This document shows positions 1 through 5,744 of a DNA stretch of 9,490 nt, in pieces (position 1 is the first letter of the stretch; every line of letters begins with the position of its first letter). The translations under genes and the position numbers were made by a program. The DNA comes from Alcaligenaceae bacterium. GTDB lineage: Bacteria; Pseudomonadota; Gammaproteobacteria; Burkholderiales; Burkholderiaceae. The stretch covers positions 1 to 9,490 of the forward strand of contig CANBUF010000046.1 in the NCBI GenBank assembly GCA_947372575.1, written 5' to 3'. The notes under the pieces are model-generated. The model was given only the letters and a program-made list of their open reading frames with translations, had not been told where the DNA came from and did not search any database.

Positions 1-45
1 GCTTTTCAGCAGGCAGCGCCTGCGATGCAGCCTGATGCGCAGTAG
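1..45 (+). CDS. Possible C-terminal tail of an upstream gene (partial)
   Basis: Reading frame 1 is open from the window edge to a TAG at 43-45 and gives AFQQAAPAMQPDAQ. An Ala/Pro/Gln-rich end like this is common for secreted or envelope proteins, but fourteen codons cannot prove coding or show function. A GCAGGC/GCCTGC inverted repeat (9-14 with 18-23) lies inside it. No poly-T terminator follows before the next promoter region. It could equally be non-coding. Confidence 0.3.
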   Translation, partial: AFQQAAPAMQPDAQ

Positions 46-55
46 GACCTAGCGA

Positions 56-85
56 TTGACGTGGTTCACGTTCCCCTTAAACAAT
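56..85 (+). promoter_or_regulatory. Candidate promoter with overlapping dyad, upstream of the bacterioferritin pair
   Basis: TTGACG at 56-61 is a good -35 element. An AACAAT at 80-85, 18 bases further on, is a passable -10 element and sits 66 bases before the bacterioferritin start. The spacer carries a perfect dyad, ACGTG-gtt-CACGT (59-71), which overlaps the -35 and could be an operator. No convincing Fur box is visible here. The call rests on sequence resemblance only. Confidence 0.3.
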
Positions 86-151
86 GCACAATGCGTTGGG
101 CAAAAGGTGGTTTAATTGTTTGAACGGCACAAGAGGCTCCAGAGGAAGAAT

Positions 152-637
152 ATGAAAGGCAACACAAATATCATCAAACATCTCAACGATTTGCTGGCTG
201 GCGAGCTCACGGCTGTCGATCAATACCTCATCCATGGTGAGATGTATCAGGATATGGGACTCGTACGGTTAGCTGAAAAAACACTGCATGAATCTGATCA
301 TGAACGCCAGCACGCTAAAGCTATTATCCAGCGCATCCTGTTCTTAGAGGGAACTCCAGACTTATCAAAACGCGATGGCTTAAAAATAGGTCAGACCGTG
401 CCCGGCATGCTCCAGTCTGATCTGGATGTTGAATACCTGGTCGCAGATCACCTCAAAGCTGTGATTGCCGCCTGCGAAGCCGCCTCGGACTTTGTGACGC
501 GTGAATTGTTGCTGGTTCAGCTCGAAGACACCGAAATGGACCATGCCTATTTCCTTGAAAAGCAGTTGCGGCTGATCAATTTGATTGGCCTGCAGAATTA
601 CCTGCAAAGTCAGGCAAATCCAGACAAGCAGAACTGA
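152..637 (+). CDS. bfrA: Bacterioferritin-family ferroxidase subunit (alpha type, no haem Met52)
   Basis: A 161-residue ferritin-like four-helix protein that would oxidise Fe(II) and store iron in a 24-subunit cytoplasmic shell. It starts MKGNTN like typical Bfr. The ATG at 152 is chosen over the upstream TTG at 116 because AGAGGAAG (141-148) sits just before it and the family begins MKG. The di-iron ligands are present: E18, E51, H54, E94, and E128/H131, which equal E. coli E127/H130 after a one-residue insertion. The haem-ligand position 52 is Arg instead of Met. This matches the haem-free FtnA/BfrA type of Pseudomonas, which also reads H-x-x-E-E-T-Q-H there. The next gene starts 10 bases after the stop and encodes the complementary subunit, so the pair is probably one operon and co-assembles. 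Subunit naming varies between genera. Confidence 0.93.
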   Translation: MKGNTNIIKHLNDLLAGELTAVDQYLIHGEMYQDMGLVRLAEKTLHESDHERQHAKAIIQRILFLEGTPDLSKRDGLKIGQTVPGMLQSDLDVEYLVADHLKAVIAACEAASDFVTRELLLVQLEDTEMDHAYFLEKQLRLINLIGLQNYLQSQANPDKQN

Positions 638-647
638 GGTCGTATTC

Positions 648-1127
648 ATGAAAACAGATAAAAAGATTAACGAAGCACTGAACAAAGTGCTTAAAAACCA
701 GCTGACGGCGATCAATCAGTATTTTCTCCATGCCCGGATGTTTCGTAACTGGGGCCTGGAAAAGCTGAACGACTATCACTACAAGCAATCGATCCGTGTC
801 ATGAAAGAAGCCGACAAGGTGATTGAGCGGATCCTGTTTCTAGAAGGCCTGCCGAATTTGCAAAACCTTGGCAAGCTCTCTATCGGAGAGCACGTCCTGG
901 AGTGCTTGCAAGAAGATCTGAAATTTGAACGTACGGTCCAGCACCCCCAAATGCAGGCCTCGCTGCTAGTTTGTGAGGAACTGAACGATTTCGTGTCGGG
1001 TCAGATGTTGCGTGAATTGCTGGAGGAGTGCGAGGAGGCCATTGACTGGCTAGAGACGCAAATCAGTCTGGTCGATCAGCTCTCGATAGAGAATTATCTG
1101 CAAAGCCATATCGGCTCTCACGAATAA
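648..1127 (+). CDS. bfrB: Bacterioferritin haem-binding subunit (beta type, ferroxidase centre lost)
   Basis: A 159-residue bacterioferritin whose N-terminal half closely follows E. coli Bfr (for example NQYFLHARMF and ERILFLEGLPNLQ). The ATG at 648 is preceded by TGAGG (635-639) and aligns with the family start, so upstream in-frame ATGs are unlikely. Met52, the axial haem ligand shared by two subunits, is present. Of the six ferroxidase ligands only E94 is clearly kept: position 18 is Gln, 51 is Val, 54 is Glu, and the E-x-x-H pair reads Cys and Ala just before IDWLE. It should therefore bind haem but not oxidise iron by itself. It is the natural partner of the preceding subunit, resembling the split alpha/beta bacterioferritins described in Pseudomonas putida and Magnetospirillum. 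Haem in Bfr is the route by which Bfd electrons release iron, so this subunit would be needed for mobilisation. Confidence 0.94.
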   Translation: MKTDKKINEALNKVLKNQLTAINQYFLHARMFRNWGLEKLNDYHYKQSIRVMKEADKVIERILFLEGLPNLQNLGKLSIGEHVLECLQEDLKFERTVQHPQMQASLLVCEELNDFVSGQMLRELLEECEEAIDWLETQISLVDQLSIENYLQSHIGSHE

Positions 1128-1136
1128 CTCGGGATC

Positions 1137-1172
1137 CAGGACACAGGACATATAGTTTTGTCCTGTGTCCTG
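1137..1172. terminator. Long hairpin between convergent bacterioferritin and bfd genes
   Basis: CAGGACACAGGACA (1137-1150) and its perfect reverse complement (1159-1172) form a 14-bp stem with the 8-base loop TATAGTTT, ten bases after the bacterioferritin stop. The genes on either side converge, so it could stop transcription from both directions. There is no clean T-run after it, so it is not a textbook intrinsic terminator. The right arm continues as further copies of a TCCTGTG unit to about 1180, so the stem can slip between registers. Confidence 0.55.
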
Positions 1173-1281
1173 TGTCCTGTTTCCGGAGTCTGTGTACGTG
1201 TCCGATGTCCGGATTGAACCAAATTGAAGCTTTGAACTTGCCTGCTGCTCAAGAGGTATGGGCCTCTGGATGCAGGTAATT

Positions 1282-1494
1282 CTACGCTGCCACCAGTTCG
1301 TACATCAGTCCTGCCGCAGCGTCTGCATGACATTGCTGCGCCTCTCGGAGGCATTTCTTTGCGCAAGGCGTGCATCTGCCGCAATCCATGGCGATATTCA
1401 GGGTTTGCCGCAGATCTTGCATCGTTGTGGCGCCAGCCTCAACAGCTTTGTGAACCTGGCGCTCCGTGACCGCTGAACAGATACAGATATACAT
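1282..1494 (-). CDS. bfd: Bacterioferritin-associated ferredoxin Bfd
   Basis: A 70-residue [2Fe-2S] protein that docks on bacterioferritin and passes electrons through its haem groups to reduce and release stored iron. It starts MYICIC, the hallmark of the family. The cluster ligands C4-x-C6 and C38-x-x-C41 are all present with the right spacing, embedded in DCGRCTPC. The length is normal for the family. The gene lies tail to tail with the two bacterioferritin genes, and its stop is about 155 bases from theirs. No strong Shine-Dalgarno sequence is visible upstream of the ATG. Bfd genes are typically induced by iron starvation through Fur, and an AT-rich candidate Fur-like site lies upstream. 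Confidence 0.95.
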   Translation of the reverse strand: MYICICSAVTERQVHKAVEAGATTMQDLRQTLNIAMDCGRCTPCAKKCLREAQQCHADAAAGLMYELVAA

Positions 1495-1512
1495 GATGTT
1501 TGGATTCAGATG

Positions 1513-1542
1513 ATTCTTTAAATGTAAATAAGAATGATTCCT
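1513..1542 (-). promoter_or_regulatory. Candidate Fur-type operator upstream of bfd
   Basis: This AT-rich stretch lies 19-48 bases upstream of the bfd start codon. It contains an inverted repeat, ATTCTT (1513-1518) with AAGAAT (1530-1535). The 19-mer at 1524-1542 matches the classical Fur consensus at 11 of 19 positions by my count, which is borderline. Regulation of bfd by iron is well established in other bacteria, and that context supports the call more than the match does. I could not fix the -35 and -10 elements with confidence. Confidence 0.35.
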
Positions 1543-1591
1543 AGTTACTTAATATTACATCAAATTAATGGAAATGTTGTAGAAATTTGCG

Positions 1592-1684
1592 CTATTCGCT
1601 ATTCTTGGTCAGCTCGTACGCTGCAACCATCCCTGCCAAACCTGCTCCCAGAACCAAAACCGAAGTGCCAGGCTTCGCCTTAAC
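1592..1684 (-). pseudogene. Relic of a flavin amine oxidase (FAD-binding motif only)
   Basis: On the minus strand, 1684 down to a TAG at 1592-1594 translates to VKAKPGTSVLVLGAGLAGM followed by VAAYELTKNSE. This is the beta-alpha-beta FAD-binding fold (V-L-V-x-G-A-G-x-A-G-x-x-A-A-Y-E-L) that opens the flavin monoamine oxidase / L-amino-acid oxidase domain. Family members normally continue with A-G-Y or similar and hundreds more residues; here the frame stops at once. Upstream the frame meets a stop at 1703-1705, so no start or signal region remains. It looks like a leftover of a deleted gene between bfd and the LysR gene. A chance match is unlikely given the length and exactness of the motif. 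Confidence 0.6.
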
Positions 1685-1693
1685 GTGATGGCA

Positions 1694-1710
1694 ACCGATA
1701 CTCTATCGGT
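1694..1710. promoter_or_regulatory. Perfect 17-bp dyad upstream of the LysR gene
   Basis: ACCGATA (1694-1700) and TATCGGT (1704-1710) form a perfect inverted repeat with a 3-base spacer, ending 40 bases before the LysR start codon. That position suits an operator or promoter-overlapping site. Its ACCGA/TCGGT arms recur in the hairpin just after the LysR gene (core at 2667-2686). It does not fit the T-N11-A rule, so it may bind a different regulator. Confidence 0.35.
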
Positions 1711-1714
1711 CTAA

Positions 1715-1731
1715 GATGATGAAAATTAATC
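1715..1731. promoter_or_regulatory. Candidate LysR-type site (GAT-N11-ATC) in the LysR promoter
   Basis: GAT at 1715-1717 and ATC at 1729-1731 are separated by 11 bases, giving the T-N11-A pattern recognised by LysR-type regulators. The internal bases (GATGAAAATTA) are AT-rich and resemble the site at 2746-2762 in front of the transporter operon. The octamer TAAGATGA at 1712-1719 also recurs inverted at 1744-1751. This would fit negative autoregulation, which is common for LysR genes. No binding evidence is available. Confidence 0.4.
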
Positions 1732-1750
1732 GTGCCCAAGGATTCATCTT

Positions 1751-2638
1751 ATGGCCAGTCTTCCCCCTACGACCACTCTGCAGGCATTTGAGTCCGTTGC
1801 ACGTCGACGTAGTTTTGGTTTGGCTGCGAACGAGTTGAATCTGACGGCTTCGGCCGTGAGCCATCAGGTCGCAAAATTGGAACAATATCTCGGCGTGCGC
1901 CTCTTTGAGCGCAACGCGCATGGCGTCAAGCTGAGCATGGCAGGTGAGCAATACCTCACGCGTATCAGTGGTGCACTATTGGCTATTACCGCGGCTAGCG
2001 AGGACTTACGTCAGGGCATGAGTAACAGCCTCTATGTTCACTGTGCACCCAGCATTGCCAGTCTGTGGCTGATGCCACGGATACGTGCCTTTGCAACAGC
2101 ATACCCAGAAATTTCACTCAATATATCTGCCTCGCACACTCCGAGTGATTTCGCTCTGGGTCAAGCCGATATTGATATTCGGTATGGTATTGCTCAGTGG
2201 CCAGATCTCACCGTGGAGCCACTCTTTGAGGAGCGCATCGTTCCCTTGGCCAGCCCAGCCTTCATCAAAGAACACCGGCTACGAAGACCCGAGCAGTTGC
2301 TTGGCCTTCCTTTGATTCAGAGTAATGTGAGCGTAGTGCAGTGGTCCAACTGGCTCACTGAGTTTACGAACCTCCGGGCTCCCGACCGGTACGCCGCCAG
2401 ATTCGACAGGGCCCAGATGTCGCTCGATGCTGCGACACAAGGTCTGGGCGTTGCACTGGAAAGTACAACGACTGGCAATTTGCATCTGACTGAAGGAAAA
2501 CTGAAGCCGGTGTTTTCGATGGAGATGGCTATCAAAGTGAAAGCACACTTTGCGGTATACCCCTCCCGGCATTCCAGCCGTAAACCAGTCGAAGCCTTTT
2601 TGACCTGGTTGCACCAAGAAGCCGCGCGGCAGAGCTAA
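1751..2638 (+). CDS. LysR-family transcriptional regulator (GcvA-like)
   Basis: A 295-residue DNA-binding regulator of normal LysR length. Residues about 9-68 form the winged helix-turn-helix (LQAFESVARRRSF, then ASAVSHQVAKLEQYLGVRLFER). Residues about 92-290 are the effector-binding domain, with GcvA-subgroup features such as SLWLMPRIRAFATAYPEI, a DIDIRYG segment and VPLASPAF. The ATG at 1751 is preceded by AAGGA (1738-1742) at proper spacing. It points the same way as the following transporter and transketolase operon and is separated from it by 360 bases that contain a LysR-type dyad. It is therefore the likely operon regulator, sensing the substrate or an intermediate. The effector cannot be deduced from the sequence. 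Confidence 0.93.
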   Translation: MASLPPTTTLQAFESVARRRSFGLAANELNLTASAVSHQVAKLEQYLGVRLFERNAHGVKLSMAGEQYLTRISGALLAITAASEDLRQGMSNSLYVHCAPSIASLWLMPRIRAFATAYPEISLNISASHTPSDFALGQADIDIRYGIAQWPDLTVEPLFEERIVPLASPAFIKEHRLRRPEQLLGLPLIQSNVSVVQWSNWLTEFTNLRAPDRYAARFDRAQMSLDAATQGLGVALESTTTGNLHLTEGKLKPVFSMEMAIKVKAHFAVYPSRHSSRKPVEAFLTWLHQEAARQS

Positions 2639-2653
2639 ATTTCATTCAATTTT

Positions 2654-2705
2654 TGAGAGCAAAGTGATACCGAAATCATTCGGTATGTCACGACCACTTT
2701 TCTCA
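2654..2705. terminator. Extended nested hairpin after the LysR gene
   Basis: Three nested complementary segments face each other: TGAGA (2654-2658) with TCTCA (2701-2705), AAAGTG (2661-2666) with CACTTT (2695-2700), and ATACCGAA (2667-2674) with TTCGGTAT (2679-2686) around a 4-base loop. That makes 19 pairs, with an 8-base bulge on the right side. It begins 16 bases after the LysR stop, so a terminator or an mRNA end-stabilising structure is likely. No T-run follows. Its core resembles the 17-bp dyad before the LysR gene, so a protein-binding site is an alternative. Confidence 0.45.
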
Positions 2706-2744
2706 GAGAGCATGGCCTCCTAACATGGGGTCAACCCTGTTATC

Positions 2745-2763
2745 AGATGAAAAAATTTCATCT
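2745..2763. promoter_or_regulatory. Candidate LysR operator upstream of the TRAP/transketolase operon
   Basis: AGATGAAAAAATTTCATCT is a perfect 19-bp dyad (8-base arms, 3-base centre). T2748 and A2760 sit symmetrically with 11 bases between them, the LysR-type T-N11-A signature. The half-site TCATCTTA (2758-2765) also occurs at 1744-1751, and in reverse at 1712-1719, at the LysR start. A weak -10-like TATAGC follows at 2793-2798 without a good -35, as expected for an activator-dependent promoter. The centre would then lie roughly 50 bases before transcription start. Confidence 0.5.
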
Positions 2764-2827
2764 TAGAGTGAAAAACAATCGCTTGTTATCAATATAGCTT
2801 TGGTCGAACATGACGACTGTGTAATAA

Positions 2828-2898
2828 GTGCGGCCTATTTAACCGCACAGATTCAGGGATGATTCCTGACACAGGATGCAACGAGTGGTGTTGCAGGA
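2828..2898 (+). promoter_or_regulatory. 5' leader with mutually exclusive small hairpins
   Basis: GTGCGG (2828-2833) pairs with CCGCAC (2843-2848). Further on, TCAGG (2853-2857) can pair with CCTGA (2865-2869). TCCTG (2864-2868) can instead pair with CAGGA at 2872-2876, or with CAGGA at 2894-2898 enclosing a TGCAAC/GTTGCA stem (2877-2882 with 2890-2895). The shared CCTG segment makes these folds exclusive. They sit immediately before the ribosome site of the leader ORF, so they could control translation or attenuation. This was seen by eye; stabilities were not computed. Confidence 0.35.
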
Positions 2899-2923
2899 CC
2901 AATAAAAATAGGAGACAAGCACG

Positions 2924-3004
2924 ATGATATCGACACTCTCGGGACAAGGAGGCCATGCCTTCAATGTGGATTGCCGTTATCTGCTGCTGGGGTCTGTAGT
3001 ATGA
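2924..3004 (+). CDS. 26-codon leader ORF overlapping the TRAP permease start
   Basis: The ATG at 2924 follows AGGAGA (2910-2915) at ideal spacing, the best ribosome site in this gap. The ORF starts MISTLSGQGGHAFNV and ends LLLGSVV, with its TGA (3002-3004) overlapping the permease ATG at 3001-3003. The product resembles no family I know. The permease start itself has only a weak GGGG-type ribosome site, so translation of this ORF probably feeds the permease by coupling. A second strong ribosome-site sequence, AAGGAGG (2946-2952), lies within it and precedes an 11-codon ORF at 2964. Alternatively this is the original permease N-terminus displaced by a frameshift. Confidence 0.4.
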   Translation: MISTLSGQGGHAFNVDCRYLLLGSVV

Positions 3005-4863
3005 GCGCGCTGGCCACTCCTCAGCAACTCGATGTAAACGTAGGTGGAGTCTCTGGCAAAATCGAGTCTTGGCTGGGAACGCTAATAGAAGTGCCCGCTG
3101 CACTCTTGGTCCTGGGCGAGGTTGTCGTTCTGCTTGCAGGCGTGATCATGCGCTTCATCTTTAATCGTCCGATCCCCTGGGCCGATGAACTTGCCTCTAT
3201 TTTGTTTCTTTGGTTAGCGAATTTTGGAGCGGCCATTGCACTCATGCGCGGAACGCATATGAGGACGACTGCACTTGTTTCTACATGGAGTCCCAGAGCG
3301 CGCCTGTGGGCTGAAACACTGGCCAGCGCCGCACCTTTTTTATTCCTGGTGATTTTAATTTGCCCGATGGCGCAATACGCTGCGGATGAGTGGATTGTTC
3401 AAACTCCAGCACTATCCTTGCCCAATACGATCAGAGCTGCTGCAGTGCCGGTCGGTGCACTGCTGATGATCGCCATCAGTCTGGTGCGACTGGTCAGAGT
3501 GAGTGTGCCTGATTTGTTGGGGATGACGTTTGCGATGGCGTTACTCGCTGGGGTGCTTTATTTATCGGCGAATTGGCTCCAGGCGATTGGCAACTGGAAT
3601 CTGTTTATTTTCTTTGCCCTGTTGTTAGGTGCGGGCGTGTTGCTGGGTGTGCCTATCGCATTTTGTTTTGGTTTGGCAACAGTCGCTTATTTGCTGACGA
3701 CGAGTTCGACGCCTTTGGATGTCGTCAGTGGACGCATGGACGAGGGTATGAGCTCGCTGATTTTGCTGGCGGTTCCACTCTTTATTTTGCTGGGGCATCT
3801 GGTTCAAATGACGGGTATGGCGAAAGCCATGGTCGACTTCCTGGCGTCGATGCTGGGTCACGTACGGGGTGGTCTGAATTACGTGTTGTTGGGCGCGATG
3901 TTGCTGGTGTCGGGTATTTCAGGTGCAAAGACAGCGGACATGGCGGCTGTTGCGCCAGTGCTGCTGCCCGAGATGAAAAAGCGCGGGAATCATGAGGGCG
4001 AACTGATTTCCTTACTCGCAGCATCGGGTGCCATGGCAGAAACCATTCCCCCTTCCTTGGTGCTCATCACGATTGGCTCAGTGGCAGGGATTTCAATCGG
4101 AGCCTTGTTCACAGGTGGAATATTGCCCGGTGTGGTGTTGGCCGTGCTGCTGGCCATTCTGGCGCGATACCGCAGTGCTGAAATCGCAGTCGGATTCAAG
4201 CGCGCACCTTTGAAAGTGGTCGGACGCACATTTCTGATTGCGTTGCCCTCCTTACTGCTCCCAGTGCTGATTCGCTCCGCTGTGGTCCAGGGAATCGCTA
4301 CTGCGACAGAAGTCTCGACGATCGGTATCGCCTACGCCGTACTTGCAGGCCTGCTGATTTATCGCAAGTTTGATTCGAAATTTATCTATCCCATTCTGAT
4401 CGATACGGCAGCGTTGTCGGGTGCGATTCTGTTCATTATTGGTACGGCTACTGGCATGTCGTGGGCCTTGACCCAGTCAGGCTTCTCGCACAGTTTGTCG
4501 GCCTTTATGACCAGTGTGCCCGGAGGCAAGTACGGGTTCTTGCTGGTTTCCATTGTTGCGTTCACGGTGCTGGGGAGTGTGCTCGAGGGAATTCCTGCGA
4601 TGGTGTTGTTCGCACCCTTGTTGTTTCCTGCGGCACGATTAATCGGTGTGCATGAAGTGCATTACGCGATGGTGATTATTCTGGCGATGGGTATTGGTTT
4701 GTTCGCGCCACCTTTTGGTCTGGGGTACTACGCGGCTTGCACCATTGGTCGTGTGAATTCAGATATTCCACTGCGACGAATCTGGCCGTACCTTGGCGCC
4801 TTGATGATTGGTTTGTTGATTGTTGCTTTTGTCCCCTGGTTTTCGATCGGATTTCTGGATTGA
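3001..4863 (+). CDS. TRAP transporter fused permease, DctQ-DctM
   Basis: A 620-residue inner-membrane protein, counted from the ATG at 3001; an in-frame TTG at 2971 would add ten residues. Residues about 30-165 are the small DctQ subunit with four hydrophobic segments and the typical R51-F and P-x-P-WADELA (57-65) motif. A linking helix follows at about 172-192. Residues about 200-615 are the large DctM subunit with many hydrophobic helices, PLFILLG (259-265), the SGISGAKTADMAAVAPV segment (304-320) and ETIPPS (347-352). Fusions of this kind are known, for example SiaQM. It uses a sodium or proton gradient to import an organic anion delivered by the periplasmic DctP, which lies further down the same operon at 7587. 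The permease-first, DctP-last order with enzymes between them is unusual. The substrate is unknown. Confidence 0.93.
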   Translation: MSALATPQQLDVNVGGVSGKIESWLGTLIEVPAALLVLGEVVVLLAGVIMRFIFNRPIPWADELASILFLWLANFGAAIALMRGTHMRTTALVSTWSPRARLWAETLASAAPFLFLVILICPMAQYAADEWIVQTPALSLPNTIRAAAVPVGALLMIAISLVRLVRVSVPDLLGMTFAMALLAGVLYLSANWLQAIGNWNLFIFFALLLGAGVLLGVPIAFCFGLATVAYLLTTSSTPLDVVSGRMDEGMSSLILLAVPLFILLGHLVQMTGMAKAMVDFLASMLGHVRGGLNYVLLGAMLLVSGISGAKTADMAAVAPVLLPEMKKRGNHEGELISLLAASGAMAETIPPSLVLITIGSVAGISIGALFTGGILPGVVLAVLLAILARYRSAEIAVGFKRAPLKVVGRTFLIALPSLLLPVLIRSAVVQGIATATEVSTIGIAYAVLAGLLIYRKFDSKFIYPILIDTAALSGAILFIIGTATGMSWALTQSGFSHSLSAFMTSVPGGKYGFLLVSIVAFTVLGSVLEGIPAMVLFAPLLFPAARLIGVHEVHYAMVIILAMGIGLFAPPFGLGYYAACTIGRVNSDIPLRRIWPYLGALMIGLLIVAFVPWFSIGFLD

Positions 4864-4898
4864 AATGCACCATCACTTTTTTCTAAATAGGGAGTTAC

Positions 4899-5744
4899 AT
4901 GTCTGATTTGACGCATTCACTGCGCCAGTGCGCGTATCGCATTCGCCGCTATGCCTTGCGCATGGGCGAAGTGCAAGGGCAGGGTTATATCGGTCAGGCG
5001 CTAGGATGGGCCGATGTGCTGGCGGTCGCGTACGGGCATGCGATGCAATATCGTCCCGATGAACCCGGCTGGGAACAGCGTGACCGGTTTCTGTTGTCGC
5101 ATGGACATTACGCGATTGCGCATTACGCAGCATTGATCGAAGCAGGGATCATCCCAGAAAGTGAACTCGAAACCTATGGCAGCGACGATAGCCGTTTGCC
5201 GATGTCGGGGATGGCAACCTATACACCAGGCATGGAAATGTCAGGTGGCTCACTTGGCCAGGGTCTGGCGATCGGCGTAGGCATGGCTTTGGGTTTGCGG
5301 TTGAAAGCGAACCCTGCCTTTGTCTACAACTCCATGTCAGATGGTGAACTCGATGAAGGCTCCACCTGGGAAGCCGCAATGGGTGCTGCCCATCATCGCC
5401 TGTCTAATCTGATTTGCCTGATCGATATCAATAATCAGCAGGCCGACGGTCCTTCCGGAAAAATCATGGGGTTTGAACCCCTGGTTGATAAATGGGCTGC
5501 TTTTGGCTGGCATGTTCAGCGTGTCGATGGCAATGATTTACCAGGTGTGCTTCACGCGTTTGATGTTGCCCGCAATCTGACTGAAGACAAACCACGCGTC
5601 ATTATCTGCGACACCCTGATGGGTAAAGGTGTTCCCTTTCTGGAGCAACGTGAAAAGAACCACTTTATTCGTGTCGATCCGCCCGAGTGGCAGCATGCCC
5701 TCGAGATTCTGGATCAATCGCAACAAGAAGGATCTCTGGTATGA
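4899..5744 (+). CDS. Split transketolase-like enzyme, N-terminal (ThDP-binding) subunit
   Basis: A 281-residue protein covering the pyrophosphate-binding half of a transketolase. AGGGAG (4889-4894) precedes the ATG. The ThDP/Mg motif is SDGE at 147-150 followed by NN at 178-179, with Ser in place of the usual first Gly. SGGSLGQG (115-122) and SHGH (67-70) are also typical. Two histidines that canonical transketolases use for the sugar appear replaced: the GHPG/GHIG position reads GYIG (Tyr30), and the GHP region before the PG-x-E motif reads MSG (about 102-104). His70, equivalent to E. coli His66, is kept. It needs the C-terminal subunit, whose ATG overlaps this stop (ATGA at 5741-5744). It would form or break C-C bonds next to a keto group; the altered pocket suggests a non-standard donor or acceptor. 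Confidence 0.88.
   Translation: MSDLTHSLRQCAYRIRRYALRMGEVQGQGYIGQALGWADVLAVAYGHAMQYRPDEPGWEQRDRFLLSHGHYAIAHYAALIEAGIIPESELETYGSDDSRLPMSGMATYTPGMEMSGGSLGQGLAIGVGMALGLRLKANPAFVYNSMSDGELDEGSTWEAAMGAAHHRLSNLICLIDINNQQADGPSGKIMGFEPLVDKWAAFGWHVQRVDGNDLPGVLHAFDVARNLTEDKPRVIICDTLMGKGVPFLEQREKNHFIRVDPPEWQHALEILDQSQQEGSLV

Noticed and set aside
81..94. Tandem ACAATGC-ACAATGC before the first bacterioferritin gene.
   Set aside because: Two short copies only; such duplications occur by chance and no function is suggested by position.
585..647. Upstream in-frame ATG at 585 for the second bacterioferritin gene.
   Set aside because: It would add 21 unrelated residues overlapping the first gene; the ATG at 648 has a ribosome site and matches the family start.
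1128..1281. Possible CRISPR array or insertion-sequence end in the repeat-rich gap.
   Set aside because: The repeats are 6-7 bases, mostly without spacers of even length, and no transposase remnant or target duplication is visible.
2971..3000. TTG at 2971 as the start of the TRAP permease.
   Set aside because: The only strong ribosome site nearby (2946-2952) is 18 bases away, too far, and the ATG at 3001 overlaps the leader stop in a normal coupling arrangement. I keep it only as an alternative.
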